Shown here: positions 9,153 through 15,548 of the stretch, piece after piece
Position numbering within the stretch: position 1 is the first letter of the stretch
Layout: the number at the start of each line of letters is the position of its first letter
Source of the DNA: JAICLV01 sp036380925
GTDB taxonomy: Bacteria; Actinomycetota; Actinomycetes; Acidothermales; Acidothermaceae
DNA length: 21,482 nt
Reading direction: 5' to 3'
NCBI GenBank assembly: GCA_036380925.1
Contig: DASVDW010000007.1
Location: 1-21,482 of the forward strand
Translations under genes and position numbers: made by a program
Notes under the pieces: generated by a model
Told to the model about the DNA's origin: nothing
The model's input: only the letters and a program-made list of their open reading frames with translations
Databases searched by the model: none

Positions 9153-10142
9153 ATGGCCCCGCGAGTGCTCGACGCGCAGATTCGCGGCTACCTCGACCAT
9201 CTCGCGGTCGAGCGCGGACTGGCGAAGAACACGCTGACCTCCTATCGCCGCGACCTGCGCCGCTACGCCGAGTTTCTGCTCGCCGCCGGCGCGACGTCGT
9301 TGGCCGACGTCGGGGAGGGCGACGTCGCGCAGTTCCTGGCCGCGTTGCGCCGCGGGGACGAGTCGCATCCGCCGCTGTCGGTGACCTCGGCGGCGCGCGC
9401 GATCGTCGCGGTGCGCGGATTGCACCGGTTCGCGATGCGGGAGGGCAGCGTCCGGACGGACGCCGCGGGGGCGGTTCGGCCCCCCTCGCCGGCGCGGCGG
9501 CTGCCAAAGGCCATCTCGGTCTCGGACGTCGAGCGGCTGCTGGCGGCCGTCGGTTCGGGTGGCTCGCCACGGGAGCTTCGGGATCGCGCCCTGCTGGAGC
9601 TGCTGTACGGGACGGGCGCCCGGATCTCCGAAGCTGTCGGTCTCGCGGTCGACGACGTGGACTTCGACGCCGGCGCGGTGCGGCTGTTCGGCAAGGGATC
9701 GCGCCAGCGCGTGGTGCCGCTTGGCTCGTTCGCGCGCCGCGCGCTGGCGGCGTACCTGCGGGTCGGTCGTCCCGCGCTGCTCGCGGCATCGGAGCGCTCG
9801 ACGGGCTCGACGGGCTCGACAGGCTCGGTGGGGTCGACGGCGGCCCGAGGGGCGGTCTTCGTCAACGTGCGCGGCGGGCGGCTGTCACGGCAAAGCGCGT
9901 GGAGCGTGCTGCGGACGGCGGCCGAGCGGGCCGGCCTGACCGGCGCGATTTCGCCGCACACCTTGCGCCACTCGTTCGCGACCCATCTGCTCGACGGCGG
10001 CGCCGACGTCCGGGTGGTGCAGGAGTTGCTCGGACACGCCTCCGTGACGACGACGCAGATCTACACCTTGGTGACCGTTGATCGGTTGCGTGAGGTGTAC
10101 GCCTCGGCGCATCCGAGGGCGCTCGGCTTGCCGGACGAGTGA
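9153..10142 (+). CDS. xerD: Site-specific tyrosine recombinase XerD
   Basis: A 329-residue tyrosine recombinase that resolves chromosome dimers at dif together with a partner. The N-terminal SAM-like domain (IRGYLDHLAVERGLAKNTLTSYRRDL) is typical. The catalytic set is present: Arg in GTGARISEAVGL, Lys in FGKGSRQRVVPLG, HTLRHSFATHLL (H-x2-R), LGHASVTTTQIYT and the nucleophile Tyr in it. The ending TVDRLREVYASAHPRA is the usual actinobacterial XerD tail. I chose ATG 9153 over GTG 9141 because GGAGGTG (9137-9143) is a strong ribosome site at the right distance for 9153 but overlaps the GTG. It is longer than the usual ~300 residues, partly because of a Gly-Ser-Thr repeat at about residues 214-229. 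Its place between pyrG/NUDIX and parA is the conserved actinobacterial one. Confidence 0.95.
   Translation: MAPRVLDAQIRGYLDHLAVERGLAKNTLTSYRRDLRRYAEFLLAAGATSLADVGEGDVAQFLAALRRGDESHPPLSVTSAARAIVAVRGLHRFAMREGSVRTDAAGAVRPPSPARRLPKAISVSDVERLLAAVGSGGSPRELRDRALLELLYGTGARISEAVGLAVDDVDFDAGAVRLFGKGSRQRVVPLGSFARRALAAYLRVGRPALLAASERSTGSTGSTGSVGSTAARGAVFVNVRGGRLSRQSAWSVLRTAAERAGLTGAISPHTLRHSFATHLLDGGADVRVVQELLGHASVTTTQIYTLVTVDRLREVYASAHPRALGLPDE
9796..9840 (+). repeat. In-frame 9-bp tandem repeat (five units) inside xerD
   Basis: Five adjacent 9-base units: GCTCGACGG, GCTCGACGG, GCTCGACAG, GCTCGGTGG, GGTCGACGG. In the xerD frame they encode repeated Gly-Ser-Thr. Being a multiple of three, gain or loss of a unit keeps the frame. 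The segment lies between the helix ending RPALLAASE and the strand AVFVNVRGG, probably a surface loop. Confidence 0.85.
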
Positions 10143-10157
10143 CTTCGGCTCTAGGGT
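10128..10157 (+). promoter_or_regulatory. Candidate parA-operon promoter
   Basis: TTGCCG (10128-10133) and TAGGGT (10152-10157) are separated by 18 bases, a good fit to the actinobacterial housekeeping pattern. The -35 lies within the last codons of xerD. Predicted transcription start is near 10164, about 50 bases before the parA ATG. Confidence 0.5.
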
Positions 10158-10170
10158 CTCGACTCGTCGG

Positions 10171-10186
10171 CATGACGGCATGACGG
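10171..10186 (+). repeat. Tandem CATGACGG pair in the parA leader
   Basis: Two exact adjacent copies of CATGACGG (10171-10178 and 10179-10186) lie between the predicted transcription start and the parA ribosome site (GAGAGG, 10197-10202). They could be a binding site for a regulator or partner protein, or chance; no more copies were noticed in the window. Confidence 0.4.
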
Positions 10187-10213
10187 CTCATCGTCAGAGA
10201 GGTACAGCAACAA

Positions 10214-11137
10214 ATGGCTAAGTCGACAAAATCTGCGGCAGCCCCGAGCGGCGCCGAGTCGACAGCTGCGGCAGATTCCGACGTAGCCGACGCGAGAATC
10301 GGGCGTGACGGGCTCGACGCCGCAGGGCGGCCGATGCCGAGGTACGCCGATCCGCTGCCGGTCGATCAACACGGGCCGGCGTGGGTCATCGCGATGTGCA
10401 ACCAAAAGGGCGGCGTGGGCAAGACCACCAGCACGATCAACCTCGGCGCGGCGCTCGCCGAGTGGGGTCGGCGGGTATTGCTGGTCGACTTCGATCCGCA
10501 AGGCGCGCTGTCCGTCGGCCTTGGGGTGAACCCGCACGACCTCGACCGCACCGTCTACAACGTGTTGGTCGAGCGCGACGTCTCGGTGGACGACGTGTTG
10601 CTCAAGACCAACACCCCGGGGATGGACCTGCTGCCGAGCAACATCGACTTGTCCGCCGCCGAGGTGCAGTTGGTCAACGAGGTGGCTCGCGAGCAAGTGC
10701 TCGCTCGCGCGCTCGAGCCGGTGCTCCCCGACTACGACATCGTGTTGATCGACTGTCAGCCCTCGCTCGGTTTGCTGACCGTGAACGCGCTGACCGCCGC
10801 GTCCGGCGTGATCATCCCGCTCGAGTGCGAGTTTTTCGCGCTCCGCGGTGTGGCCCTGCTCATGCAGACGATAGAGAAGGTGCAGGAGAGGTTGAACCCT
10901 CGACTGCAGGTTGAGGGAATTCTCGCAACAATGTTCGATCCCCGCACGTTGCATAGCCGCGAGGTGTTGGCTCGCGTGGTGGAGGCGTTCGGCGAGCGGG
11001 TGTTCCACACCGTCATCGGGCGCACGGTACGTTTTCCCGAGACGACGGTGGTCGGGGAGCCGATCACCGCGTACGCGTCGAGCTCGGCGGGCGCTCGGGC
11101 CTACCGCGAACTCGCCAAGGAGGTGCTGGCCCGATGA
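10214..11137 (+). CDS. parA: ParA/Soj-family ATPase (Rv1708-like)
   Basis: A 307-residue ParA-type ATPase. The deviant Walker A motif KGGVGKTT is at about residues 65-72 with the signature Lys, FDPQGALSVGLG follows as the switch segment, and VLIDCQPSLGLLTVNAL is Walker B. The first ~50 residues are a low-complexity Ala/Ser/Asp tail not found in minimal ParA proteins. The gene is the actinobacterial paralog next to scpAB, not the parAB pair near the origin; no ParB gene is here. Its stop overlaps the next start (ATGA), and that neighbour is a putative DNA-binding protein, which may be its partner. ATG 10214 is preceded by GAGAGG eleven bases upstream. The likely role is ATP-driven positioning of DNA or condensin complexes, an inference. 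Confidence 0.92.
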   Translation: MAKSTKSAAAPSGAESTAAADSDVADARIGRDGLDAAGRPMPRYADPLPVDQHGPAWVIAMCNQKGGVGKTTSTINLGAALAEWGRRVLLVDFDPQGALSVGLGVNPHDLDRTVYNVLVERDVSVDDVLLKTNTPGMDLLPSNIDLSAAEVQLVNEVAREQVLARALEPVLPDYDIVLIDCQPSLGLLTVNALTAASGVIIPLECEFFALRGVALLMQTIEKVQERLNPRLQVEGILATMFDPRTLHSREVLARVVEAFGERVFHTVIGRTVRFPETTVVGEPITAYASSSAGARAYRELAKEVLAR

Positions 11138-11673
11138 ACCGCCGACCCCGGCTGCCCGGAGCCGACGAGTTGTTCCGAGCCACCGCGGGCGCCGCCGCCC
11201 ACTCGGCCGGAGCCGCTGGAGCGGCTGTGCCGCCGGTCCGCCCGGCGCCCGCCGCTCGGGGCAGCGCCGCGCTCGCCAGCCCCCCGCGCGCGGCCCGGGT
11301 CAGCCGGGCGCTGGAGCCCGCCGCCGACGTCGACGCCGAATGGGATGTCGGCGCCTCAGCCGGTCCGCCGTCCGATCTGGTCGACGAGGAGCCGACGGGC
11401 CAGCCGGGCGCCCGCCCGATTCGGATCGCTCGGCGTGGCGAACCGCGGCAATCGCGGCCAACCGGTCGCGAGCGGCACGACGAGAAGATCACGGTCTACT
11501 GCTCCCCAGAGGAGCTGCTGCAGCTCGAGCACGCCCGACTCGCGCTGCGCGCCTCCCACGGCCTCGCCGTCGACCGTGGCCGGATCGTCCGGGAAGCGGT
11601 CGCCGTCGTCCTCGCCGACCTCGAGGCGAAGGGCGACGCGAGCATCCTTGTGCGTCGGCTGCGCGGGCGTTGA
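11134..11673 (+). CDS. Conserved actinobacterial protein with putative ribbon-helix-helix C-terminus
   Basis: A 179-residue protein with two distinct halves. Residues 1 to about 110 are low-complexity, rich in Ala, Pro, Gly and Arg, and probably disordered. Residues about 115-179 look conserved and folded: DEKITVYCS as a strand, PEELLQLEHARLALRASHG as a first helix, and VDRGRIVREAVAVVLADLE as a second helix, the pattern of a ribbon-helix-helix DNA-binding domain, ending ASILVRRLRGR. The start overlaps parA by ATGA, so the two are almost certainly co-translated. A ParA next to a small ribbon-helix-helix protein is the layout of many plasmid partition systems, so a centromere- or DNA-binding adaptor is plausible. 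The fold is assigned by eye only; function is unknown. Confidence 0.75.
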   Translation: MNRRPRLPGADELFRATAGAAAHSAGAAGAAVPPVRPAPAARGSAALASPPRAARVSRALEPAADVDAEWDVGASAGPPSDLVDEEPTGQPGARPIRIARRGEPRQSRPTGRERHDEKITVYCSPEELLQLEHARLALRASHGLAVDRGRIVREAVAVVLADLEAKGDASILVRRLRGR

Positions 11674-11676
11674 TCT

Positions 11677-12399
11677 GTGCTCTACGCGCTGCGGTACCCG
11701 CTGTCGTTCGTCGTCCTCGTCGTCGCCTTCGCGATCGGCTTGTATGTTCGCGGCCTGGTCCAGCGGCTGATCGGCGGACAACGGCGGCCGGCGTGGGCGC
11801 GCGACCTCACCCGTCGGCGCCCGCTCGGGTGGTTGCGGTCCGTCGTCGACCCCTACGGCTGCGTCGCGGCGGCGATCGGCGGTCCAGGCTGGGGGAGCTC
11901 GCTCGAGACCGGCAACTTCGTCCGCAAGCCGCCGGCGAAGGTGGTCGCCCAACTGCTCGCCGGTCCGATCGCGCTCGCCGGCATCGGCATTGGGGCGCTC
12001 GCCGGGTTCCGCGCGTGGACGGACGTCGGCCTGTCATCGGTGCCCAACGCGCCAAGTTGGCTGCGACAGGCATACGACGGCGCGCCGTTTTTGGTCGAGG
12101 CCGGCACTCACGTCCACTACTTGACCAACTTTGGCAAGGTGGCGCTGCTGCTCGCGGGAACCGAGTGGCTCGCCATGGGCATCCTGGCGATCTTGCCGCT
12201 GCCGCCGCTCGACGGCGGCAAGTTGCTCTTCGCGCTGGCGCCGCGCAGCCCTGGCTGGCAGCGGGCGCACTACCGGCTCGATGAGGAGAACTGGGGCACC
12301 CTGATCCTGTTGGTGCTGGCCTTGCCGATCTTCGGCGAGCCGTTGCTCGTGTCGTTGTTGAGCACCATGGTCGACCCGCTGGTCGGTCTGATCGCGTGA
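11677..12399 (+). CDS. Site-2-protease (M50)-like membrane protein lacking the HExxH zinc motif
   Basis: A 240-residue multi-pass membrane protein that keeps the outline of M50 site-2 proteases but not the zinc ligands of helix 1. Residues 11-34 are a hydrophobic helix ending LVQRLIGG, where active relatives read HExxHALVARLLG; here the corresponding residues 21-25 are GLYVR. The middle segment VDPYG ... GGPGWGSSL ... NFVRKPPAKVVAQLLAGPIALA matches the family's loop and LAGP helix. The C-terminal motif AILPLPPLDGGKLL keeps the PxxDG aspartate (about residue 179), but the usual leading Asn is Ala. It is therefore probably a pseudoprotease. The GTG start is three bases after the previous stop with no clear ribosome site, so translation depends on the upstream gene; its own stop overlaps scpA. 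Role unknown; a membrane anchor for the ParA/condensin block is speculation. Confidence 0.75.
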   Translation: MLYALRYPLSFVVLVVAFAIGLYVRGLVQRLIGGQRRPAWARDLTRRRPLGWLRSVVDPYGCVAAAIGGPGWGSSLETGNFVRKPPAKVVAQLLAGPIALAGIGIGALAGFRAWTDVGLSSVPNAPSWLRQAYDGAPFLVEAGTHVHYLTNFGKVALLLAGTEWLAMGILAILPLPPLDGGKLLFALAPRSPGWQRAHYRLDEENWGTLILLVLALPIFGEPLLVSLLSTMVDPLVGLIA

Positions 12400-13280
12400 G
12401 CGCGATGGTCGACGAAGCTCCACCGAACTCGGAGTCACGCGGGTTTCAGGTTCATCTCGAGGTCTTCGAGGGGCCGTTCGACCTGCTACTCGGCTTGATC
12501 GCCAAGCACGAGCTCGACATCACCGCGGTCTCGCTGTCGAAGGTCACCGACGAGTTCATCGCCTACATCCGGCACATGGGCGCCAACTGGGACCTCGGTC
12601 AGGCGAGCGAATTCCTCGTCGTCGCCGCCACCTTGATCGACCTGAAGGCGGCTCGCCTGCTGCCCGCCGCCGAGGTCGAGGACGAAGAGGACCTCGCCCT
12701 GCTCGAGGCAAGGGACCTGCTGTTCGCCCGGCTGTTGCAGTACCGCGCGTACAAGCAGGTGTCCGCCATCCTCTCCTCGCTGCTCGCCACCGAGGCGCGG
12801 CGCCACCCCCGCGCGGTCGGGCCTGACCCGCGTTACACCGGACTGCTTCCGGAGGTGCTGATCGGGCTCGGCCCGCAGCAGTTCGCCGCCATCGCCGCGC
12901 GCGCCCTGACGCCGAAGCCGCCTCCGACGGTCTCGGTGGCGCATATCCACGCGCCAACGGTGAGCGTTCGCGAGCAAGCCGGCATCATGAGCGAGCGGTT
13001 GCGCCGCGGCGGCGCGGCCACCTTTCGGGCGTTGACCTCCGACTGCACGGCCACCGTGGAGGTCGTCGCCCGGTTCTTGGCGCTGCTGGAGTTGTTCAAA
13101 GAAGCGCTGGTCTCGTTCGAGCAACTCACCCCGCTCGGTGATCTGCTGGTGCGTTGGACGGGCGCTCCGGACGACGATGGGACGGCGGCGCAAGCGGCGG
13201 TCTCGGATTGGCCGGACGAGAGCGCGCAAGACGACGGCTCGGCGGCCGCCCCGGTGGACGAGGCGGCGCCCTCCGACTAG
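12396..13280 (+). CDS. scpA: Segregation and condensation protein A (kleisin)
   Basis: A 294-residue ScpA, the kleisin subunit that bridges the SMC heads in bacterial condensin with ScpB. The N-terminal signature FQVHLEVFEGPFDLLLGLIAKHELDITAVSLSKVTDEF is diagnostic, and EFLVVAATLIDLKAARLLP follows. The C-terminal winged-helix part (TSDCTATVEVVARFLALLELFKEALVSFEQ) binds the SMC head. The last ~40 residues are an acidic, low-complexity tail. GTG 12396 overlaps the pseudoprotease stop (GTGA); ATG 12405, three codons later, is an alternative. scpB is not overlapped as it often is, but follows after 84 bases. Confidence 0.95.
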   Translation: MSAMVDEAPPNSESRGFQVHLEVFEGPFDLLLGLIAKHELDITAVSLSKVTDEFIAYIRHMGANWDLGQASEFLVVAATLIDLKAARLLPAAEVEDEEDLALLEARDLLFARLLQYRAYKQVSAILSSLLATEARRHPRAVGPDPRYTGLLPEVLIGLGPQQFAAIAARALTPKPPPTVSVAHIHAPTVSVREQAGIMSERLRRGGAATFRALTSDCTATVEVVARFLALLELFKEALVSFEQLTPLGDLLVRWTGAPDDDGTAAQAAVSDWPDESAQDDGSAAAPVDEAAPSD

Positions 13281-13364
13281 GCGCGCCGAACCGGCCGCAC
13301 CATAGGCTGGCTCGCCGACTCGCTGTTCCGCCTGCAAAGTCGTGATCCCGATCTGGAGGTAGCC

Positions 13365-14081
13365 ATGTCGACAAATCCACCCGGCGCCGAAGAGCCGTTC
13401 GGCGAGGCGGAGGTCGACGCTGATCGCGGTCAGCCGGAGGTGCTGGGGCACACCGCGGAGGTCCCGGAGGCGCCAGAACGCGCCGACGCCGCCGAACCGG
13501 CGGGGGAGCAGCTGGCTGGCGAGCAGCTGCGCGGCGCGATCGAGGCGATCTTGCTCATCGTCGACGAGCCGGTCGGGTCCACCATGATCGCGAGCGTGCT
13601 CGCGGTCCCGGAGGTCCAGGTGCTCGCCACACTCGACGACCTGCGTCAGGACTACGACGACTCGGCTCGCGGCTTCGAACTGCGCGAGATCGCCGGGGGG
13701 TGGCGGCTATACACCCGCGGCGAGTTCGCGGCCTACGTCGAGCGGTTCCTGCTCGACGGCCAACAGGCCCGGCTCACCCAAGCCGCGCTCGAGACGCTCG
13801 CTGTCGTCGCCTACCGGCAGCCGGTTAGCCGGGCGCGGGTGAGCGCGGTGCGGGGAGTCAACGTCGACGGGGTCATGCGCACCCTGGTGAGCCGCGGTCT
13901 CGTCGAGGAGGCGGGCGCAGAGGAGTCCGGGGCGGTGCTCTACCAGACCACGAGCTACTTCCTGGAACGGCTCGGCCTGCAGAGCCTGGAGGATCTACCG
14001 AACTTGGCCAATTTCCTACCAGAGACTACGACAATAGAGGAGTTAGAAGGCGAACTCTCAAGTTCAGGTCGAGATGAATAA
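13365..14081 (+). CDS. scpB: Segregation and condensation protein B
   Basis: A 238-residue ScpB, which dimerises and binds ScpA in the SMC complex. The core starts near residue 55 (LRGAIEAILLIVDEPVGSTMIASVL) and shows the tandem winged-helix pattern: GFELREIAGGWRLYTRGEFAAYVERFL, then LTQAALETLAVVAYRQPVSRARVSAVRGVNVDGVMRTLVSRGLV. The first ~50 residues are an acidic extension. GGAGG (13355-13359) lies five bases before the ATG and fixes the start. A weak -10-like TAGGCT at 13303-13308 in the gap after scpA has no clear -35. The last codons are unusual for this genome (ACA, ATA, TTA) and the final 8 bases overlap rluB. Confidence 0.95.
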   Translation: MSTNPPGAEEPFGEAEVDADRGQPEVLGHTAEVPEAPERADAAEPAGEQLAGEQLRGAIEAILLIVDEPVGSTMIASVLAVPEVQVLATLDDLRQDYDDSARGFELREIAGGWRLYTRGEFAAYVERFLLDGQQARLTQAALETLAVVAYRQPVSRARVSAVRGVNVDGVMRTLVSRGLVEEAGAEESGAVLYQTTSYFLERLGLQSLEDLPNLANFLPETTTIEELEGELSSSGRDE

Positions 14082-14820
14082 TCCGGATAATAACCAGTCC
14101 GGCGTTCGGCTGCAGAAGGTGCTGGCAGCCGCTGGCGTGGCCTCCCGGCGGGCCTGTGAGCAGCTGATCGCCCAGGGTCGGGTGGAGATCGACGGTCGGA
14201 TCGTCCGCGAGCAAGGCGTGCGGGTTGATCCGAGCCGAGCCGTCGTCAAGGTCGACGGTGTCCGGATATCGGTGCGAGAGGCGGCGCGCTATCTGGCGGT
14301 CAACAAACCGCGGGGGATGCTCAGCGCGATGTCCGACTCAACAGGGCGACCATGTTTGGGGGACCTTGTTGAGCACCGCGCGGAGCGGCTCTTTCACGTC
14401 GGCCGACTTGACGCGGACAGTGAGGGTTTGCTGCTGCTCACCAACGACGGCGAGCTCGCCCACCGGCTGATGCACCCGTCCTACGGCGTGCGCAAGACCT
14501 ATCTCGCCGAGGTGACCGGGGCCGTGCCGAGGGAGCTCGGTCGGATCCTACGCGCCGGCGTCGAACTTGAGGACGGCGTCGTGCGGGCGGACAGCTTTCG
14601 GGTGGTCGGGCGCTCGGGCGCCCGGGTCATGGTCGAGATCGCGCTGCACGAGGGTCGCAAACACATCGTCCGCCGGCTGCTCGCGGCTGTCGGCCACCCG
14701 GTGCAACGGCTGGTGCGCACTGAGATCGGTCCGGTGAAACTGGGCGATCTGCGACCCGGGAAGGTCCGGCCGCTCACCCAGCCCGAGATCGGCGCGCTGT
14801 TCGCGGCGGTTGAGCGCTGA
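14074..14820 (+). CDS. rluB: RsuA/RluB-family rRNA pseudouridine synthase
   Basis: A 248-residue pseudouridine synthase. Residues about 10-60 are an S4 RNA-binding domain (LQKVLAAAGVASRRACEQLIAQGRVEIDG). The catalytic aspartate is in FHVGRLDADSEGLLLLTNDGELAHRLMHPSYGVRKTYLAEV, the RsuA/RluB signature. KHIVRRLLAAVGHPVQRLVRTEIGPVKLGDLRPGKVRPLT is the usual C-terminal block. By order it matches Rv1711 and should modify 23S rRNA, as E. coli RluB does, though the target base is not shown by sequence. The ATG at 14074 overlaps scpB by 8 bases in a locally AT-rich stretch, and no strong ribosome site is visible, so reinitiation after scpB is likely. Confidence 0.93.
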   Translation: MNNPDNNQSGVRLQKVLAAAGVASRRACEQLIAQGRVEIDGRIVREQGVRVDPSRAVVKVDGVRISVREAARYLAVNKPRGMLSAMSDSTGRPCLGDLVEHRAERLFHVGRLDADSEGLLLLTNDGELAHRLMHPSYGVRKTYLAEVTGAVPRELGRILRAGVELEDGVVRADSFRVVGRSGARVMVEIALHEGRKHIVRRLLAAVGHPVQRLVRTEIGPVKLGDLRPGKVRPLTQPEIGALFAAVER

Positions 14821-15185
14821 CCCTACGTCAGGTTCGGCCATCGACAGATTTACTGAGCCACTCCTCGACATAGAGTCTTGTCGACTAAACCGTGTGCTGA
14901 TGAAGGTCCTTGTCCTCGTAAACCGGCATGGCGAACGCCGAACTCGCCGTCGTAACGTCTCCGGGCTCAAGGGCGTGTTCGCAGGTCACAACGCATGGCT
15001 AAACAGACATGTCGACATCGGGTCGGCCTGGGTCGCCCTCTCGTGCATCGCCACAGCGACACGGTGATTCAGCTGTTAGTCGACTCATCGCTTACCCGCT
15101 TCAGCGACACACCGCCGAAGCGTTTTGATGCGTTGTTGGCACATCGCTAGGGTGACCAAGACACCTGTCGATCAAGGAGTGGGAC
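14821..15185 (+). other. Lower-GC intergenic region between rluB and aroH
   Basis: A 365-base gap, the longest in the window, and visibly lower in GC than the flanking genes. It holds the aroH promoter near its right end. I see no convincing gene: the longest frame (TTG 14810 to 15067, 85 codons) has no ribosome site and no recognisable motif. GTCGACTAA (14880-14888) and TTAGTCGAC (15075-15083) form a 9-base inverted pair about 200 bases apart, but GTCGAC is itself palindromic and common in such genomes, so this is weak evidence of a remnant element. Confidence 0.6.
15125..15153 (+). promoter_or_regulatory. Probable aroH-tyrA promoter
   Basis: TTGATG (15125-15130) and TAGGGT (15148-15153) are separated by exactly 17 bases, the best-looking promoter in the window. 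Transcription would start near 15160, giving a ~25-base leader with AAGGAG (15174-15179) six bases before the GTG at 15186. It would give the tyrosine-branch pair expression independent of the scp operon. Confidence 0.65.
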
Positions 15186-15548
15186 GTGGCGGTTAGGGCG
15201 GTGCGGGGAGCCATCCAGGTGGACGCCGACGAGCCGGCGGCGGTTTACCGGGGCGTTCAGGAGATGATCGCCGCGGTGCTGGACCGAAACCAGCTCACGC
15301 CGGCCGACGTCATCAGCATCTTCTTCACCGCGACTCCCGACCTGACGTCGTGCTTCCCGGCCACCGGCGCCAGGCAACTGGGGTTCGACGACGTTCCGCT
15401 GCTGTGCGCGAGCGAGATCGCGGTGCCCGGCTCGCTGCCGCGCGTCGTCCGGATGCTCGCCCACGTTGAGACCGACACGGCCCGGGCTGACATCCGGCAC
15501 GCGTTCTTGGGCGCGGCGGCGGCGCTGCGCGACGACCTGAAGCAATGA
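15186..15548 (+). CDS. aroH: Chorismate mutase, AroH type
   Basis: A 120-residue monofunctional chorismate mutase of the AroH (trimeric, Bacillus-type) class, converting chorismate to prephenate. Compared with B. subtilis AroH the active-site residues are recognisable: Arg7 in VRGA, Arg63, Cys74 (in LLCASEI), Glu77 and Arg89. The position of B. subtilis Tyr108 is Phe107 here (RHAFL), a noteworthy change. SIFFTATPDLTSCFPA is the family core. The start is fixed by AAGGAG six bases upstream of the GTG. The stop overlaps tyrA (ATGA), so the product prephenate is used by the co-translated next enzyme. M. tuberculosis lacks this gene at the equivalent place. Confidence 0.93.
   Translation: MAVRAVRGAIQVDADEPAAVYRGVQEMIAAVLDRNQLTPADVISIFFTATPDLTSCFPATGARQLGFDDVPLLCASEIAVPGSLPRVVRMLAHVETDTARADIRHAFLGAAAALRDDLKQ

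Noticed and set aside
14928..15002. 24-residue frame MANAELAVVTSPGSRACSQVTTHG
   Set aside because: Too short, no ribosome site and no sign of conservation available.
14810..15067. 85-codon frame starting with TTG inside the end of rluB
   Set aside because: No ribosome site, no recognised motif, rare start codon and overlap with rluB. Its internal ATG version is also unsupported.
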